A DNA stretch of 64,000 nucleotides from an uncultured Fulvivirga sp. (GTDB lineage: Bacteria > Bacteroidota > Bacteroidia > Cytophagales > Cyclobacteriaceae). Below, piece after piece: positions 8,945 to 16,431 of this stretch. A program made the position numbers and the translations under genes. The notes under the pieces are model-generated. The model was not told where the DNA came from. It saw nothing but the letters and a program-made list of their open reading frames with translations, and ran no database searches. How positions within the stretch are numbered: position 1 is the stretch's first letter; the number at the start of each line of letters is the position of its first letter. Location of the stretch: positions 124,001 through 188,000 of the forward strand of contig CANMSE010000005.1 of NCBI GenBank assembly GCA_947500555.1, read 5' to 3'.

Positions 8945-9858
8945 CAATCTTTAATTTCGATTTCTTCACCTTCAATAGCTAACTCAGTATTTGGGAATAT
9001 TTCTTGTGCTTCTTGTAAGAATGGGCTTAAGTCTTTGTACCTCGCTGAATAATGTCCAATAAGTAATTTATCAACTTTAGCAGCCTTAGCTATTTTTCCT
9101 GCCTGATGTGTCGTACTGTGAAAAGTTAAAGTGGCCCACTGCTCTTTTTCGGCTAAAAAAGTGGCTTCATGATAAAGCAGGTCTACACCCTTAACTGTGG
9201 AAATAATATTTTCATAATATCTGGTATCCGAGCAGTAGGCATATGATCTTGATTTTCGTGGTGCCAGTGTTAACTCCTTCATTAAGTATTTTTTACCATC
9301 CTCATCTGTATAGTCCTTTCCCTGCTTCAATTGAGCAATTGCTTTCAATGGGATATTTTCAGGTAGTTTGTTTTTGTTGATTCTAAACGGTTTAGTTTTC
9401 TCTTTGAATAAAAAACCACAGCATGGAATTCTATGACTTAAAGGAAAACTACTCACTACCACTTGTGTATCCTCATATATTATTTGATTGGATGTGGGAT
9501 CAAGCTCATGAAATACTATTTTATAATTAAGTCTACTGTCAGAATACTTTAACTGCATCAGGATAATCTCTTGAAGCCCTCGTTGACCGTAAAGGTGTAA
9601 ATCATGAGTGCGCTTTAACAAATGCATTGTAAAGAGCAGTCCCATCAAACCGAGATAATGGTCTCCATGAAGATGGCTTATAAATATGTGGTTTATCTTC
9701 CAGGTATTGGATTTAAACTGCTTAAGCCTTTCCTGTGTTCCCTCACCACAATCAATAAGAAAATTGTGCTTACCAATATTTAACAGCTGCGAGGTGTGAT
9801 GTCTCCCATATGCGGGAGTAGCAGAATTTGCACCAAGTATTTTTAATGTGAACGACAA
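8944..9858 (-). CDS. rnz: Ribonuclease Z
   Basis: A tRNA 3'-end processing endonuclease (metallo-beta-lactamase fold, dizinc) of 304 residues, the normal bacterial length. SHLHGDH at 61-67 is the HxHxDH metal motif with His62, His64, Asp66 and His67. CSDTRY, HEATF and GHYSARY hold the further metal ligands. The start must be the TTG at 9858: an in-frame TAA lies three codons upstream and no ATG is near. This gene would process tRNAs such as those in the window that lack an encoded CCA. It is coupled to yhhQ by a one-base overlap and preceded by the STAS gene. Confidence 0.93.
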   Translation of the reverse strand: MSFTLKILGANSATPAYGRHHTSQLLNIGKHNFLIDCGEGTQERLKQFKSNTWKINHIFISHLHGDHYLGLMGLLFTMHLLKRTHDLHLYGQRGLQEIILMQLKYSDSRLNYKIVFHELDPTSNQIIYEDTQVVVSSFPLSHRIPCCGFLFKEKTKPFRINKNKLPENIPLKAIAQLKQGKDYTDEDGKKYLMKELTLAPRKSRSYAYCSDTRYYENIISTVKGVDLLYHEATFLAEKEQWATLTFHSTTHQAGKIAKAAKVDKLLIGHYSARYKDLSPFLQEAQEIFPNTELAIEGEEIEIKD

Positions 9859-9880
9859 ATTATCTTATTGCCTAACAACC

Positions 9881-10255
9881 TTATTCATCGTCACCCATTT
9901 CATTCTCAATCTCGTGCATCATGACAGCATCTACTCCTTCTTCAACAGTTGGCAGAATATTTAATACACTATCTAATTGAGAGATTTTTATAAGCTTGGT
10001 GGTATGATCTGACAAGCTTGATAACACGAAAATACCACCGTTTTCTTGAACAACACGATTTCCAACTAATAGAGCACTTAAACCTGATGAATCTGTATAC
10101 TTAACTTCTGCTAAGTCAAGAATAATATTCTTGACTCCTTCTGCATGTATAGTTATAAGTTGTGACTTTAAACTTGGAGCTATGCTAGAGTCTAGCTTTT
10201 CCTCATGAAGTTTTAAAAGGCTGTATTTTTCTTGTTTATCAACGGTGTACTTCAT
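9881..10255 (-). CDS. STAS-domain anti-sigma-factor antagonist
   Basis: A 124-residue single STAS domain protein like SpoIIAA/RsbV. The motif TDSSGLSALLV at about 54-64 contains the DSSG that in this family carries the phosphoacceptor serine. An acidic tail (about 108-124) extends beyond the usual length. Such proteins bind a partner kinase or anti-sigma factor when unphosphorylated, but no partner kinase is encoded nearby. It lies 15 bases downstream of purC and 22 upstream of rnz, so it is likely part of the purC-STAS-rnz-yhhQ transcript. Confidence 0.85.
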   Translation of the reverse strand: MKYTVDKQEKYSLLKLHEEKLDSSIAPSLKSQLITIHAEGVKNIILDLAEVKYTDSSGLSALLVGNRVVQENGGIFVLSSLSDHTTKLIKISQLDSVLNILPTVEEGVDAVMMHEIENEMGDDE

Positions 10256-10270
10256 AATTCTAATATAGTA

Positions 10271-11209
10271 TCAGCTTTCTATGGATTCGCTGATGTTCTT
10301 TTTGATTCGTTTTAAAATATTATTGTAGTCTTGTTTTATAAAAGACTCTCCTGTTACTTTTTCGTAAAGCTCAAGATACCTATCTGAAATCGAATTTACA
10401 ACAGATTCACTCATTTCAGGTACTTGTTGTCCATCAAGACCCTGAAACCCTTCAGATATTAACCATTGACGAACAAACTCCTTTGAAAGTTGCTTTTGAG
10501 CTTCGTTTTTATCCTGTCGTTCCTGATAACCATCAGCATAAAAATATCGTGATGAATCTGGTGTATGAATTTCGTCTATCAAATAAATAGTATCACCTTT
10601 TTTACCAAACTCATATTTGGTGTCAACCAATATTAAGCCTTTATCTGCAGCCAGTTGCGTTCCTCTATTAAATAGAGCATATGTGTATTCTTCAAGTACT
10701 TCATAGTCCTTTTCATCTACCAGCCCTTGTTGTAATATTTCATCTCTTGAAATATCTTCATCATGCCCTTCATGCGCCTTTGTGGATGGAGTGATAATGG
10801 GCTGGGGGAGGCGATCGTTTTCTTTTAGACCTTCTGGTAAATTCACTCCGCATAATACTCTTTTTCCAGAATTGTATTCACGCCAGGCATGACCAGCCAA
10901 ATAACCACGAATCACCATTTCTACTGGAAAGGGTTTGCAGAGCGTACCTATTGCTACATTAGGATCTGGAGTGCTCTCTAACCAATTAGGGCAAATGTCT
11001 TTAGTAGCTTCTAAATTTTTAGCAGCTATTTGATTCAGTACCTGGCCTTTAAAGGGAATGGCTTCTGGTAAAATAACATCGAATGCCGATATTCTATCCG
11101 AGGCGACCATAGCCATCTTATCATTAAAATAGTAGATGTCACGTACTTTTCCACTGTAAAAATTGGTCTGATCAGGAAATTCGAAGTTCGTGCTTTTTAA
11201 TGCTTTCAT
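10271..11209 (-). CDS. purC: Phosphoribosylaminoimidazole-succinocarboxamide synthase
   Basis: SAICAR synthetase, which joins aspartate to CAIR with ATP in de novo purine synthesis. At 312 residues it is the long form found in Bacteroidota and yeast, not the roughly 240-residue enterobacterial form. Visible conserved segments are YSGKVRDIYYF near 18-28, SDRISAFDVILPE near 37-49, EMVIRGYLAGHAWREY near 97-112 and LVDTKYEFG near 194-202. It is the first gene of the minus-strand block ending with yhhQ. An exact -7 box lies nine bases upstream of its ATG. Confidence 0.95.
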   Translation of the reverse strand: MKALKSTNFEFPDQTNFYSGKVRDIYYFNDKMAMVASDRISAFDVILPEAIPFKGQVLNQIAAKNLEATKDICPNWLESTPDPNVAIGTLCKPFPVEMVIRGYLAGHAWREYNSGKRVLCGVNLPEGLKENDRLPQPIITPSTKAHEGHDEDISRDEILQQGLVDEKDYEVLEEYTYALFNRGTQLAADKGLILVDTKYEFGKKGDTIYLIDEIHTPDSSRYFYADGYQERQDKNEAQKQLSKEFVRQWLISEGFQGLDGQQVPEMSESVVNSISDRYLELYEKVTGESFIKQDYNNILKRIKKNISESIES

Positions 11210-11217
11210 AGACTAGA

Positions 11218-11225
11218 CAAATTTA
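11218..11225 (-). promoter_or_regulatory. -7 box just before purC
   Basis: On the minus strand this reads TAAATTTG, an exact TAnnTTTG, ending nine bases before the purC ATG. If used, the leader would be only a few bases. No -33 TTG is seen 19-21 bases upstream, so a chance match in AT-rich DNA is possible. Confidence 0.35.
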
Positions 11226-11261
11226 AAACAGCACTTGCTTATAAAAAATTGAAATGAAGTT

Positions 11262-12605
11262 TTAATTATCCTCTAACAAAGAATCTTCTTTTGGTGGGAT
11301 AATTGTATCGACCAGTTTACCTACTTTATAAATTTCTTTTTTTAATAATTGACCCTCAGAATCAAAAAACTTCCATTCTCCAACTTTTCTGTTTCCTACA
11401 TACTCACCGACCTCCACAATATTTTGAGACTCATCATATCTCTCAAAGCCACCATGGATTTTATCATTTCGAAGAGGTGTCTTACTTTCCAATAAACCTG
11501 AATCATAATAAGTTTTCATAATACCGTATTTGGTATTAAACTTAAACGGTGTTTCCCTTTTCACATTTCCATTAGGGTAATATTCCTTAATAAAACCATT
11601 GATCCTTCCCTGAGAATAGTCTTCTGATTTCTCTTTTATACCAAGTGAGGAATAATAGATCCACTGACCTTCTGGTTTATCATTCTTATAAAGCTCTTTC
11701 TTGACGATAAAACCTTCTTGATTATAAAAGTTAATGTCTTTTTCGGACCGGTCCTTGGATACGATAATTTCCTTCTCTTTTTTACCATTGAGAAAATATT
11801 GAATGCTAGTTCCAACAAACTCACCATTCTCATAAGTGTATTCATGTTTTAAATTGCCATTTTCATAATAGCCCTTATTCTCTCCGTGAAGCACACCGGC
11901 TTGATAATGTCCTTCCAGAAGTAAATGCCCTAGTGAATCATAGTTTTTGAATACCCCTGACTTTGTTCCTGAGATCAGTTCTGAGATTGTTTCAATTTGA
12001 CCATTTGAATAATACGTGGTGTAATGTCCATTCAAAATACCTTTGAGATAGTTGCCATCAGTTTCTAATTGTCCATTCTGATAATACGTTTTCGTAATTC
12101 CTGTCTGATCACCAGTTTGATATGTGATTTCTCTTTTTATTTGACCATTTTGATAGAACTCATAAAGCAAGCCATCAGGTCTGTCATCAACGAAAAAACC
12201 TTTGCTTCTTAATTCCCCATTTGGGTAATAAATAAAGAGACTATCTGCAAGTTTATTATCTGTGAAATTTGCCTTTTGAATCAGTCTACCATTGACATCA
12301 TATACTTCTACTTCTCCATTTTTATAGCCTGATTTATATTGAAGAGTTCTCTTCAATTGTCCTGTTTCGTAATATTCCTTGAACTGACCATTTTTATAAC
12401 CGTTTGAGAAAAATCCTGTAGTAGCCAGTTGTCCGTTGATATGATACTTTTCATATTGACCTTCTAACCTTTCAGGGTCATCTGTGCTGACCTGATATTT
12501 TTCTTGAATGACTTCCTTATTATCATCGTAATAGGTGATAATGGTGCTTTGTGCTTGAGACAGAAGAGGAAATAAAAGAAAACTAGTAAGAAGGTAGTGA
12601 CGCAT
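11262..12605 (-). CDS. Exported YwqK/MORN-type repeat protein
   Basis: A 447-residue protein with a signal peptide (about 1-18, ending SQAQ), followed almost entirely by tandem units of about 23 residues. Each has the pattern YYxNGQL-xxxxxY-xxGxxxG. I count roughly fifteen such units by eye, the last near EYVGNRKVGEWKFFD. These repeats form beta-hairpin ladders and are named after the YwqK antitoxin family. Here the exported, long and solitary form argues against a toxin-antitoxin role. The target and function are unknown; a periplasmic or surface scaffold is plausible. It is separated from purC by 52 bases and from thiolase by a terminator hairpin. Confidence 0.75.
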   Translation of the reverse strand: MRHYLLTSFLLFPLLSQAQSTIITYYDDNKEVIQEKYQVSTDDPERLEGQYEKYHINGQLATTGFFSNGYKNGQFKEYYETGQLKRTLQYKSGYKNGEVEVYDVNGRLIQKANFTDNKLADSLFIYYPNGELRSKGFFVDDRPDGLLYEFYQNGQIKREITYQTGDQTGITKTYYQNGQLETDGNYLKGILNGHYTTYYSNGQIETISELISGTKSGVFKNYDSLGHLLLEGHYQAGVLHGENKGYYENGNLKHEYTYENGEFVGTSIQYFLNGKKEKEIIVSKDRSEKDINFYNQEGFIVKKELYKNDKPEGQWIYYSSLGIKEKSEDYSQGRINGFIKEYYPNGNVKRETPFKFNTKYGIMKTYYDSGLLESKTPLRNDKIHGGFERYDESQNIVEVGEYVGNRKVGEWKFFDSEGQLLKKEIYKVGKLVDTIIPPKEDSLLEDN

Positions 12606-12610
12606 AGTAT

Positions 12611-12618
12611 CAAAAATA
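12611..12618 (-). promoter_or_regulatory. Possible -7 box before the YwqK-repeat gene
   Basis: The minus strand reads TATTTTTG, fitting TAnnTTTG, five bases before the gene's ATG, with a TTG 18 bases further upstream. It coincides with the T-run of the thiolase terminator, so it may be a by-product of that run. Confidence 0.25.
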
Positions 12619-12647
12619 AATAGCCTTACGATAACGCAAGGCTATTT
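12612..12647 (-). terminator. Rho-independent terminator of the thiolase gene
   Basis: A ten-base perfect stem, AAATAGCCTT (12618-12627) with AAGGCTATTT (12638-12647), closes a ten-base loop. On the minus strand the stem is followed by TATTTTTG. It lies just after the thiolase stop at 12670. Confidence 0.8.
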
Positions 12648-12669
12648 TAATTTTTTATTTAAAAATCTC

Positions 12670-13848
12670 TTAGATATTCTCAATAACTATAGCAGATGCT
12701 CCTCCACCTCCATTGCAGATTCCGGCCACTCCAATTTTGGCATTATTCTGCTTTAACACTCCGTTGAGTGTAGTTATTATTCTTGCACCAGATGCCCCTA
12801 AAGGATGTCCCAAGGCTACGGCTCCGCCATTTACATTTACTCTGTCACTATTGAGTCCTAATTCCTTATTATTTGCAAGTGCTACTGCTGAAAAAGCTTC
12901 ATTGATCTCATAATAATCAACATCTGAAGCATCAATGCCAGCATGCTTTATTGCCTTTGGAATAGCAAGAGAAGGAGCAGTAGTAAACCAAATAGGCTCT
13001 TGAGCAGCATCCGCAAAACCTCTGATTTTGGCAATTGGCTTGACACCAAGTTCATTCATTTTTTCTTCGCTCATTAGGATGATAGAAGATGCTCCGTCAT
13101 TGATCGTTGATGCATTTGCAGCAGTTACCGTACCTTCTTTAGAAAATACAGGCCTTAAACCTGGTATCTTATCAAAGTTCACATTTTTATATTCCTCGTC
13201 TTCTGCAAAAAGTATTGGATCACCTTTTCTTTGAGGAATTTCCACCGGTACTATTTCATCTGAGAACCTACCAGCCTCCCATGAGGCAGCACTTCTCTTG
13301 TAAGAATTGATCGCATATTCATCTTGTTCTTCACGGCTGATATTCATTTCCTTTGCAGTATTATCTGCACAGTTGCCCATTGGAAAACCGTTGTAAACCT
13401 CCCACAGTCCGTCATGCATCAAACCATCTATCAATTCACCATTTCCATATTTATAGCCGTACCTTGCTTTTGGAATGTAGTAGGGAATACTCGACATATT
13501 CTCAAAACCACCTGTCACAACTACTTCATTGACGCCAAGCATAATAGACTGAGCCCCTAGCATAACCGTTTTCATTCCTGAAGAACAAACCTTATTAACT
13601 GTTGTACATGGCACATTATATCCTATTCCGGCACCTATTGCAGCCTGTCTAGCTGGAGCTTGTCCAAGACCTGCAGAAACAACATTACCTAGAAACACTT
13701 CGTCCACCTGGTCAGCATTTACACCAGCCTTTGCCAAAGCACCCTTAACGGCAATTGATCCCAATTTGGTAGCTGAGATACCCGAAAGTGATCCGCCAAA
13801 GCTTCCAATTGGAGTTCTTACGGCAGCTACTATATATACATCTTTCAT
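12670..13848 (-). CDS. Acetyl-CoA C-acyltransferase (thiolase)
   Basis: A cytosolic thiolase of 392 residues that condenses two acetyl-CoA or cleaves 3-ketoacyl-CoA. The acyl-carrying Cys88 sits in KVCSSGM. His348 lies in GHPLGASGAR, and the second catalytic Cys378 in GICNGGGGASA, so all three catalytic residues are present. Length and motifs fit the biosynthetic acetyl-CoA acetyltransferase group (AtoB/ThlA-like) better than FadA, but this choice is by eye. It is monocistronic, lying between two strong hairpin terminators of similar sequence. Confidence 0.92.
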   Translation of the reverse strand: MKDVYIVAAVRTPIGSFGGSLSGISATKLGSIAVKGALAKAGVNADQVDEVFLGNVVSAGLGQAPARQAAIGAGIGYNVPCTTVNKVCSSGMKTVMLGAQSIMLGVNEVVVTGGFENMSSIPYYIPKARYGYKYGNGELIDGLMHDGLWEVYNGFPMGNCADNTAKEMNISREEQDEYAINSYKRSAASWEAGRFSDEIVPVEIPQRKGDPILFAEDEEYKNVNFDKIPGLRPVFSKEGTVTAANASTINDGASSIILMSEEKMNELGVKPIAKIRGFADAAQEPIWFTTAPSLAIPKAIKHAGIDASDVDYYEINEAFSAVALANNKELGLNSDRVNVNGGAVALGHPLGASGARIITTLNGVLKQNNAKIGVAGICNGGGGASAIVIENI

Positions 13849-13871
13849 TATAAATTAAATTATGGAGTTAC

Positions 13872-13902
13872 AAAAAAGAACAGCCTAACGATAGTTAGGC
13901 TG
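13872..13902 (-). terminator. Rho-independent terminator of batB-batC
   Basis: A perfect nine-base stem, CAGCCTAAC (13881-13889) with GTTAGGCTG (13894-13902), closes the loop GATA. On the minus strand it is followed by TTCTTTTTTG. It lies about 50 bases after the BatC-like stop. Confidence 0.85.
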
Positions 13903-13950
13903 CAAATCTATGAAATAACATAAGAGATAAAAAGGTGGTTCCTTTTTGTT

Positions 13951-14841
13951 CTACCAATCTGGTTTTTCAGGATCTTTTTTCTTTTTAGGCTTTCGTTTGT
14001 TCTGTTGAAAATATTGAATTTCATTATTCTTCATTGCTTCTAGGATCATTTTAGCCTTTTCTTCAGAAATTTTCATTTCCTGAAGCTTATCTGAAAATGA
14101 TGGCTCACTTTTTTCCTGCTCTTTATTTTCATCTTTTTCTCCTTCTTGCTGTTGAGCTTCCTCTTTCTCTTCACCCTCTTTCTTTTCTTCTTCACTTTCC
14201 TTTTGCTCACCTTCTTTTTCCTCTCCATCTTTCTTTTCTTCCTCGCTTTCCTGCCCCTCCTTATCTTGCTGCTCTTGGTCCTGCTCTTCTTTATCTTGCT
14301 GCTCTTTGTTCTGGTCTTGATTCTGTTGATCTTCTTTGTTTTGATCCTTATTTTGCTGATCCTGCTTTTTATCATCCTTATCTTGCTGCTGATCCTGATC
14401 CTGTTTCTTTTGCTCTTCAAGTACCTTCTTTAGTAACTCATAATTATACCTGGAGTCATTATTAGTTGGATCGGCTTTAAGAGACTCTTTAAAATGGCTA
14501 AGAGCCTCCTTGAATTGTTTCTCTCTATTTTTGATAATACCTAGTTGTTGGTGGGCAACGGATTTTATTGACAGATCACTACTGGCCAATAAGTTGTTGT
14601 AAGTGTTAATTGCCTTTGTTGTATCCTGAACTTTGAAATATGCATTTGCAAGATTTAATTCAATACTTTCATCTTTGACATTTAAAGAATCTGACAATAG
14701 CTGATAATGAGCAAGAGCAGTCTGGTAATCTCCGTTATTGTAAGCCGTCTTAGCCTGTTTTTTTAGCGCATTAATTTTCGCTATATCATTGAATCCACCT
14801 AATACTGTAACCATCAATAGACAAAAAGCGAGTATTTTCAT
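13951..14841 (-). CDS. batC: BatC-like TPR protein with charged low-complexity tail
   Basis: A 296-residue protein with a signal peptide (about 1-16) and TPR repeats from about 24 to 140. A very polar Gln/Lys/Glu/Asp tract (about 143-255) and a short basic C-terminal segment (KRKPKKKK) follow. This layout matches BatC of the Bacteroides aerotolerance operon, which pairs with VWA proteins in the periplasm. The ATG overlaps the BatB stop (ATGA), so the two are translationally coupled. The skewed codons of the charged tract create long spurious frames on both strands. The Bat assignment is by architecture and pairing; its biochemical role is not settled in the family. Confidence 0.8.
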   Translation of the reverse strand: MKILAFCLLMVTVLGGFNDIAKINALKKQAKTAYNNGDYQTALAHYQLLSDSLNVKDESIELNLANAYFKVQDTTKAINTYNNLLASSDLSIKSVAHQQLGIIKNREKQFKEALSHFKESLKADPTNNDSRYNYELLKKVLEEQKKQDQDQQQDKDDKKQDQQNKDQNKEDQQNQDQNKEQQDKEEQDQEQQDKEGQESEEEKKDGEEKEGEQKESEEEKKEGEEKEEAQQQEGEKDENKEQEKSEPSFSDKLQEMKISEEKAKMILEAMKNNEIQYFQQNKRKPKKKKDPEKPDW

Positions 14842-15806
14842 ATTCTTATCACCCTTAAATTAGTTATAACGTCAATGAGTAGTAGAAAAATTGCTCCTAA
14901 TAAAAAATAATAGTATCTATTTGCCGAAACATCAACTTGTCTACTATCACGCAATTCTCCCTCGATATTATTTATTTTATTTATTAATCGATTAATGTCA
15001 TTATTAGTTTCATTAATCTCAAAGTACTGACCATCTGTCTTATTTGCTAAAGTCTTTAGAGATCTTGGGTCAAGTTTAGTTACTACATCATTACCGGCAT
15101 TATCTTTTTTAAAACCATTACGTGTTCTGATTTTACTTCCACGCTCAGTACCAATACCCAATGTAAACAATTTTATACCCATTTCAGCGATATCTTGGAG
15201 AGCGTCATCGGTGTTTTCTCCAAAATCTTCACCATCACTAATAAGTAATATAATTTTAGACTTTTGAGAAGTCAATGGCGAATCATCTTCAGTCAGCTTA
15301 TTTAATGCCATTTTTATGGGTGGGCCAAAATCGGTACCAGCGTTCGGTACCAAACCAGTATGTAATGTTTCTACAAAAACATTCAAAGCATTTTGATCAT
15401 ATGTTAGTGGAGATTGGGTAAAGGCTTCAGAAGAAAAGATTATAATACCGATTCGATCTGAACTAAAAGCCTCAATAAGATTTTTAAGCTCAAACTTTAG
15501 TTTTTCCAATCGGGTAGGTTGAATATCTGGTGCATTCATTGATTGAGATAAATCAACCAATATAAACATATCCTTGCCAACAGACTTTACTTCTCGCTTT
15601 GACTCCCCAAATGATGGCCCTAACAATGCCACTATGATAAGAGTGAACATTAAAGTTCTAAGTACTAGCTTCAAAAATACTCTGCCGTAACCGACACTTA
15701 GAGTTCGCGCAGTTCTAACGACTCTTACGAAATAAGCAATATATAATAAGATAAATAACCCAATTAGAATTATCTCTAGTGATGTTATGGAATACAACCA
15801 GTTCAT
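14838..15806 (-). CDS. batB: BatB-like VWA-domain membrane protein
   Basis: A 322-residue membrane protein with two N-terminal helices (about 8-27 and 49-66), a von Willebrand factor A domain (about 80-290) and a C-terminal helix (about 300-318). Asp85, Ser87 and Ser89 form the DxSxS metal-ion adhesion site, and GTDFG and ISDGEDFG are further metal-site loops. This is the BatA/BatB topology of the aerotolerance operon. Usually moxR, a DUF58 gene and batA precede it. Here it has its own promoter and only batC follows, so the operon is reduced or split. Confidence 0.83.
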   Translation of the reverse strand: MNWLYSITSLEIILIGLFILLYIAYFVRVVRTARTLSVGYGRVFLKLVLRTLMFTLIIVALLGPSFGESKREVKSVGKDMFILVDLSQSMNAPDIQPTRLEKLKFELKNLIEAFSSDRIGIIIFSSEAFTQSPLTYDQNALNVFVETLHTGLVPNAGTDFGPPIKMALNKLTEDDSPLTSQKSKIILLISDGEDFGENTDDALQDIAEMGIKLFTLGIGTERGSKIRTRNGFKKDNAGNDVVTKLDPRSLKTLANKTDGQYFEINETNNDINRLINKINNIEGELRDSRQVDVSANRYYYFLLGAIFLLLIDVITNLRVIRI

Positions 15807-15827
15807 TTATGTTATTCAGCTTTTGCG

Positions 15828-15858
15828 CAAATATAAAAAAGGCCATTACCAGGCCAAA
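15828..15858 (-). promoter_or_regulatory. Consensus Bacteroidota promoter of batB-batC
   Basis: On the minus strand a -33 TTTG (15855-15858) is followed after 19 bases by the -7 box TATATTTG (15828-15835). Both elements and the spacing match the Bacteroidota housekeeping consensus. The predicted start is about 15-20 bases before the batB ATG. Confidence 0.8.
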
Positions 15859-15922
15859 TACCGCTAGTCATAAATAACGTTAAAGAATCGCGAACGGTCT
15901 TTATTTTTTATTTAACCTTAGC

Positions 15923-15954
15923 TTGGAATACTACTTATACTTGTTTTATATTTG
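15923..15954 (+). promoter_or_regulatory. Consensus Bacteroidota promoter of the tRNA operon
   Basis: A -33 TTG (15923-15925) and the -7 box TATATTTG (15947-15954) are separated by 21 bases. It is placed about 50 bases before tRNA-Ser and diverges from the batB promoter. Confidence 0.8.
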
Positions 15955-16002
15955 CACTCTCATTTTTGAGAAGGGGCTTGGCAAACGTGTCAAAACCCTA
16001 CT

Positions 16003-16090
16003 GGAGAGATGGGTGAGTGGCTTAAACCAGTAGTTTGCTAAACTGCCGTACCTCTAAAGGGTACCGCGGGTTCGAATCCCGCTCTCTCCG
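16003..16090 (+). tRNA. tRNA-Ser(GCT)
   Basis: An 88-base class II tRNA. The acceptor stem GGAGAGA pairs with TCTCTCC, the anticodon GCT is at 16037-16039, the variable arm is long (CCGTACC...GGTACCG) and the T-loop is TTCGAAT. It reads AGC/AGU. It is first in a three-tRNA operon, and no CCA is encoded. Confidence 0.97.
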
Positions 16091-16104
16091 CTAATATTTA
16101 CAAT

Positions 16105-16178
16105 GGTCTGCTAGCTCAACTGGATAGAGCAACTGCCTTCTAAGCAGTAGGTTTCAGGTTCGAGTCCTGAGCGGATCA
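16105..16178 (+). tRNA. tRNA-Arg(TCT)
   Basis: The acceptor stem GGTCTGC pairs with GCGGATC including two G-U pairs. The anticodon TCT is at 16139-16141 in loop CTTCTAA, and the T-loop is TTCGAGT. It reads AGA. The bases after the discriminator A are CCA (16179-16181), so the 3' CCA is encoded, unlike its neighbours. Confidence 0.96.
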
Positions 16179-16192
16179 CCATACTAATAGTT

Positions 16193-16267
16193 CGGGGCGT
16201 AGCGCAGTCCGGTTAGCGTACCTGGTTTGGGACCAGGGGGTCGCAGGTTCGAATCCTGCCGCCCCGA
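16193..16267 (+). tRNA. tRNA-Pro(TGG)
   Basis: The acceptor stem CGGGGCG pairs with CGCCCCG, the anticodon TGG is at 16228-16230 in loop TTTGGGA, and the T-arm is GCAGG/CCTGC. It is the last tRNA before a strong terminator, and no CCA is encoded. Confidence 0.97.
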
Positions 16268-16276
16268 CACTTTAAG

Positions 16277-16305
16277 GCCTGAGTAAATTTTACTCAGGCT
16301 TTTTT
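16277..16305 (+). terminator. Rho-independent terminator of the tRNA operon
   Basis: A nine-base stem, GCCTGAGTA (16277-16285) with TACTCAGGC (16291-16299), closes the loop AATTT and is followed by six T. It begins ten bases after tRNA-Pro. Confidence 0.92.
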
Positions 16306-16343
16306 ATTTTATTTACCTTATTGATTTATGCGGTTACCAGTCT

Positions 16344-16373
16344 ATTCAAATATCAATTCATAATTGTTTGAAT
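16344..16373 (+). promoter_or_regulatory. Inverted repeat upstream of the CHAT gene
   Basis: ATTCAAA (16344-16350) and TTTGAAT (16367-16373) are perfect inverted arms. Inside them CAATT (16354-16358) pairs with AATTG (16362-16366), giving a 12-pair dyad with a three-base bulge. It lies 58 bases before the CHAT start. It could be an operator or an RNA hairpin; no protein can be assigned, and no consensus promoter was found for the CHAT gene. Confidence 0.3.
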
Positions 16374-16431
16374 TATTGACTATTTTTAACATTTTGTGAA
16401 ATAATTAACACATTATTCAACTTCATCTATT

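Noticed and set aside
11262..12605. Toxin-antitoxin antitoxin role for the YwqK-type protein
   Set aside because: The protein is exported, much longer than YwqK, and has no toxin gene next to it.
14073..14465. Long open frames on both strands within the BatC-like gene
   Set aside because: They mirror the Lys/Glu/Gln/Asp-rich codon tract; their products are pure Lys/Arg- or Phe/Leu-rich repeats without a start context.
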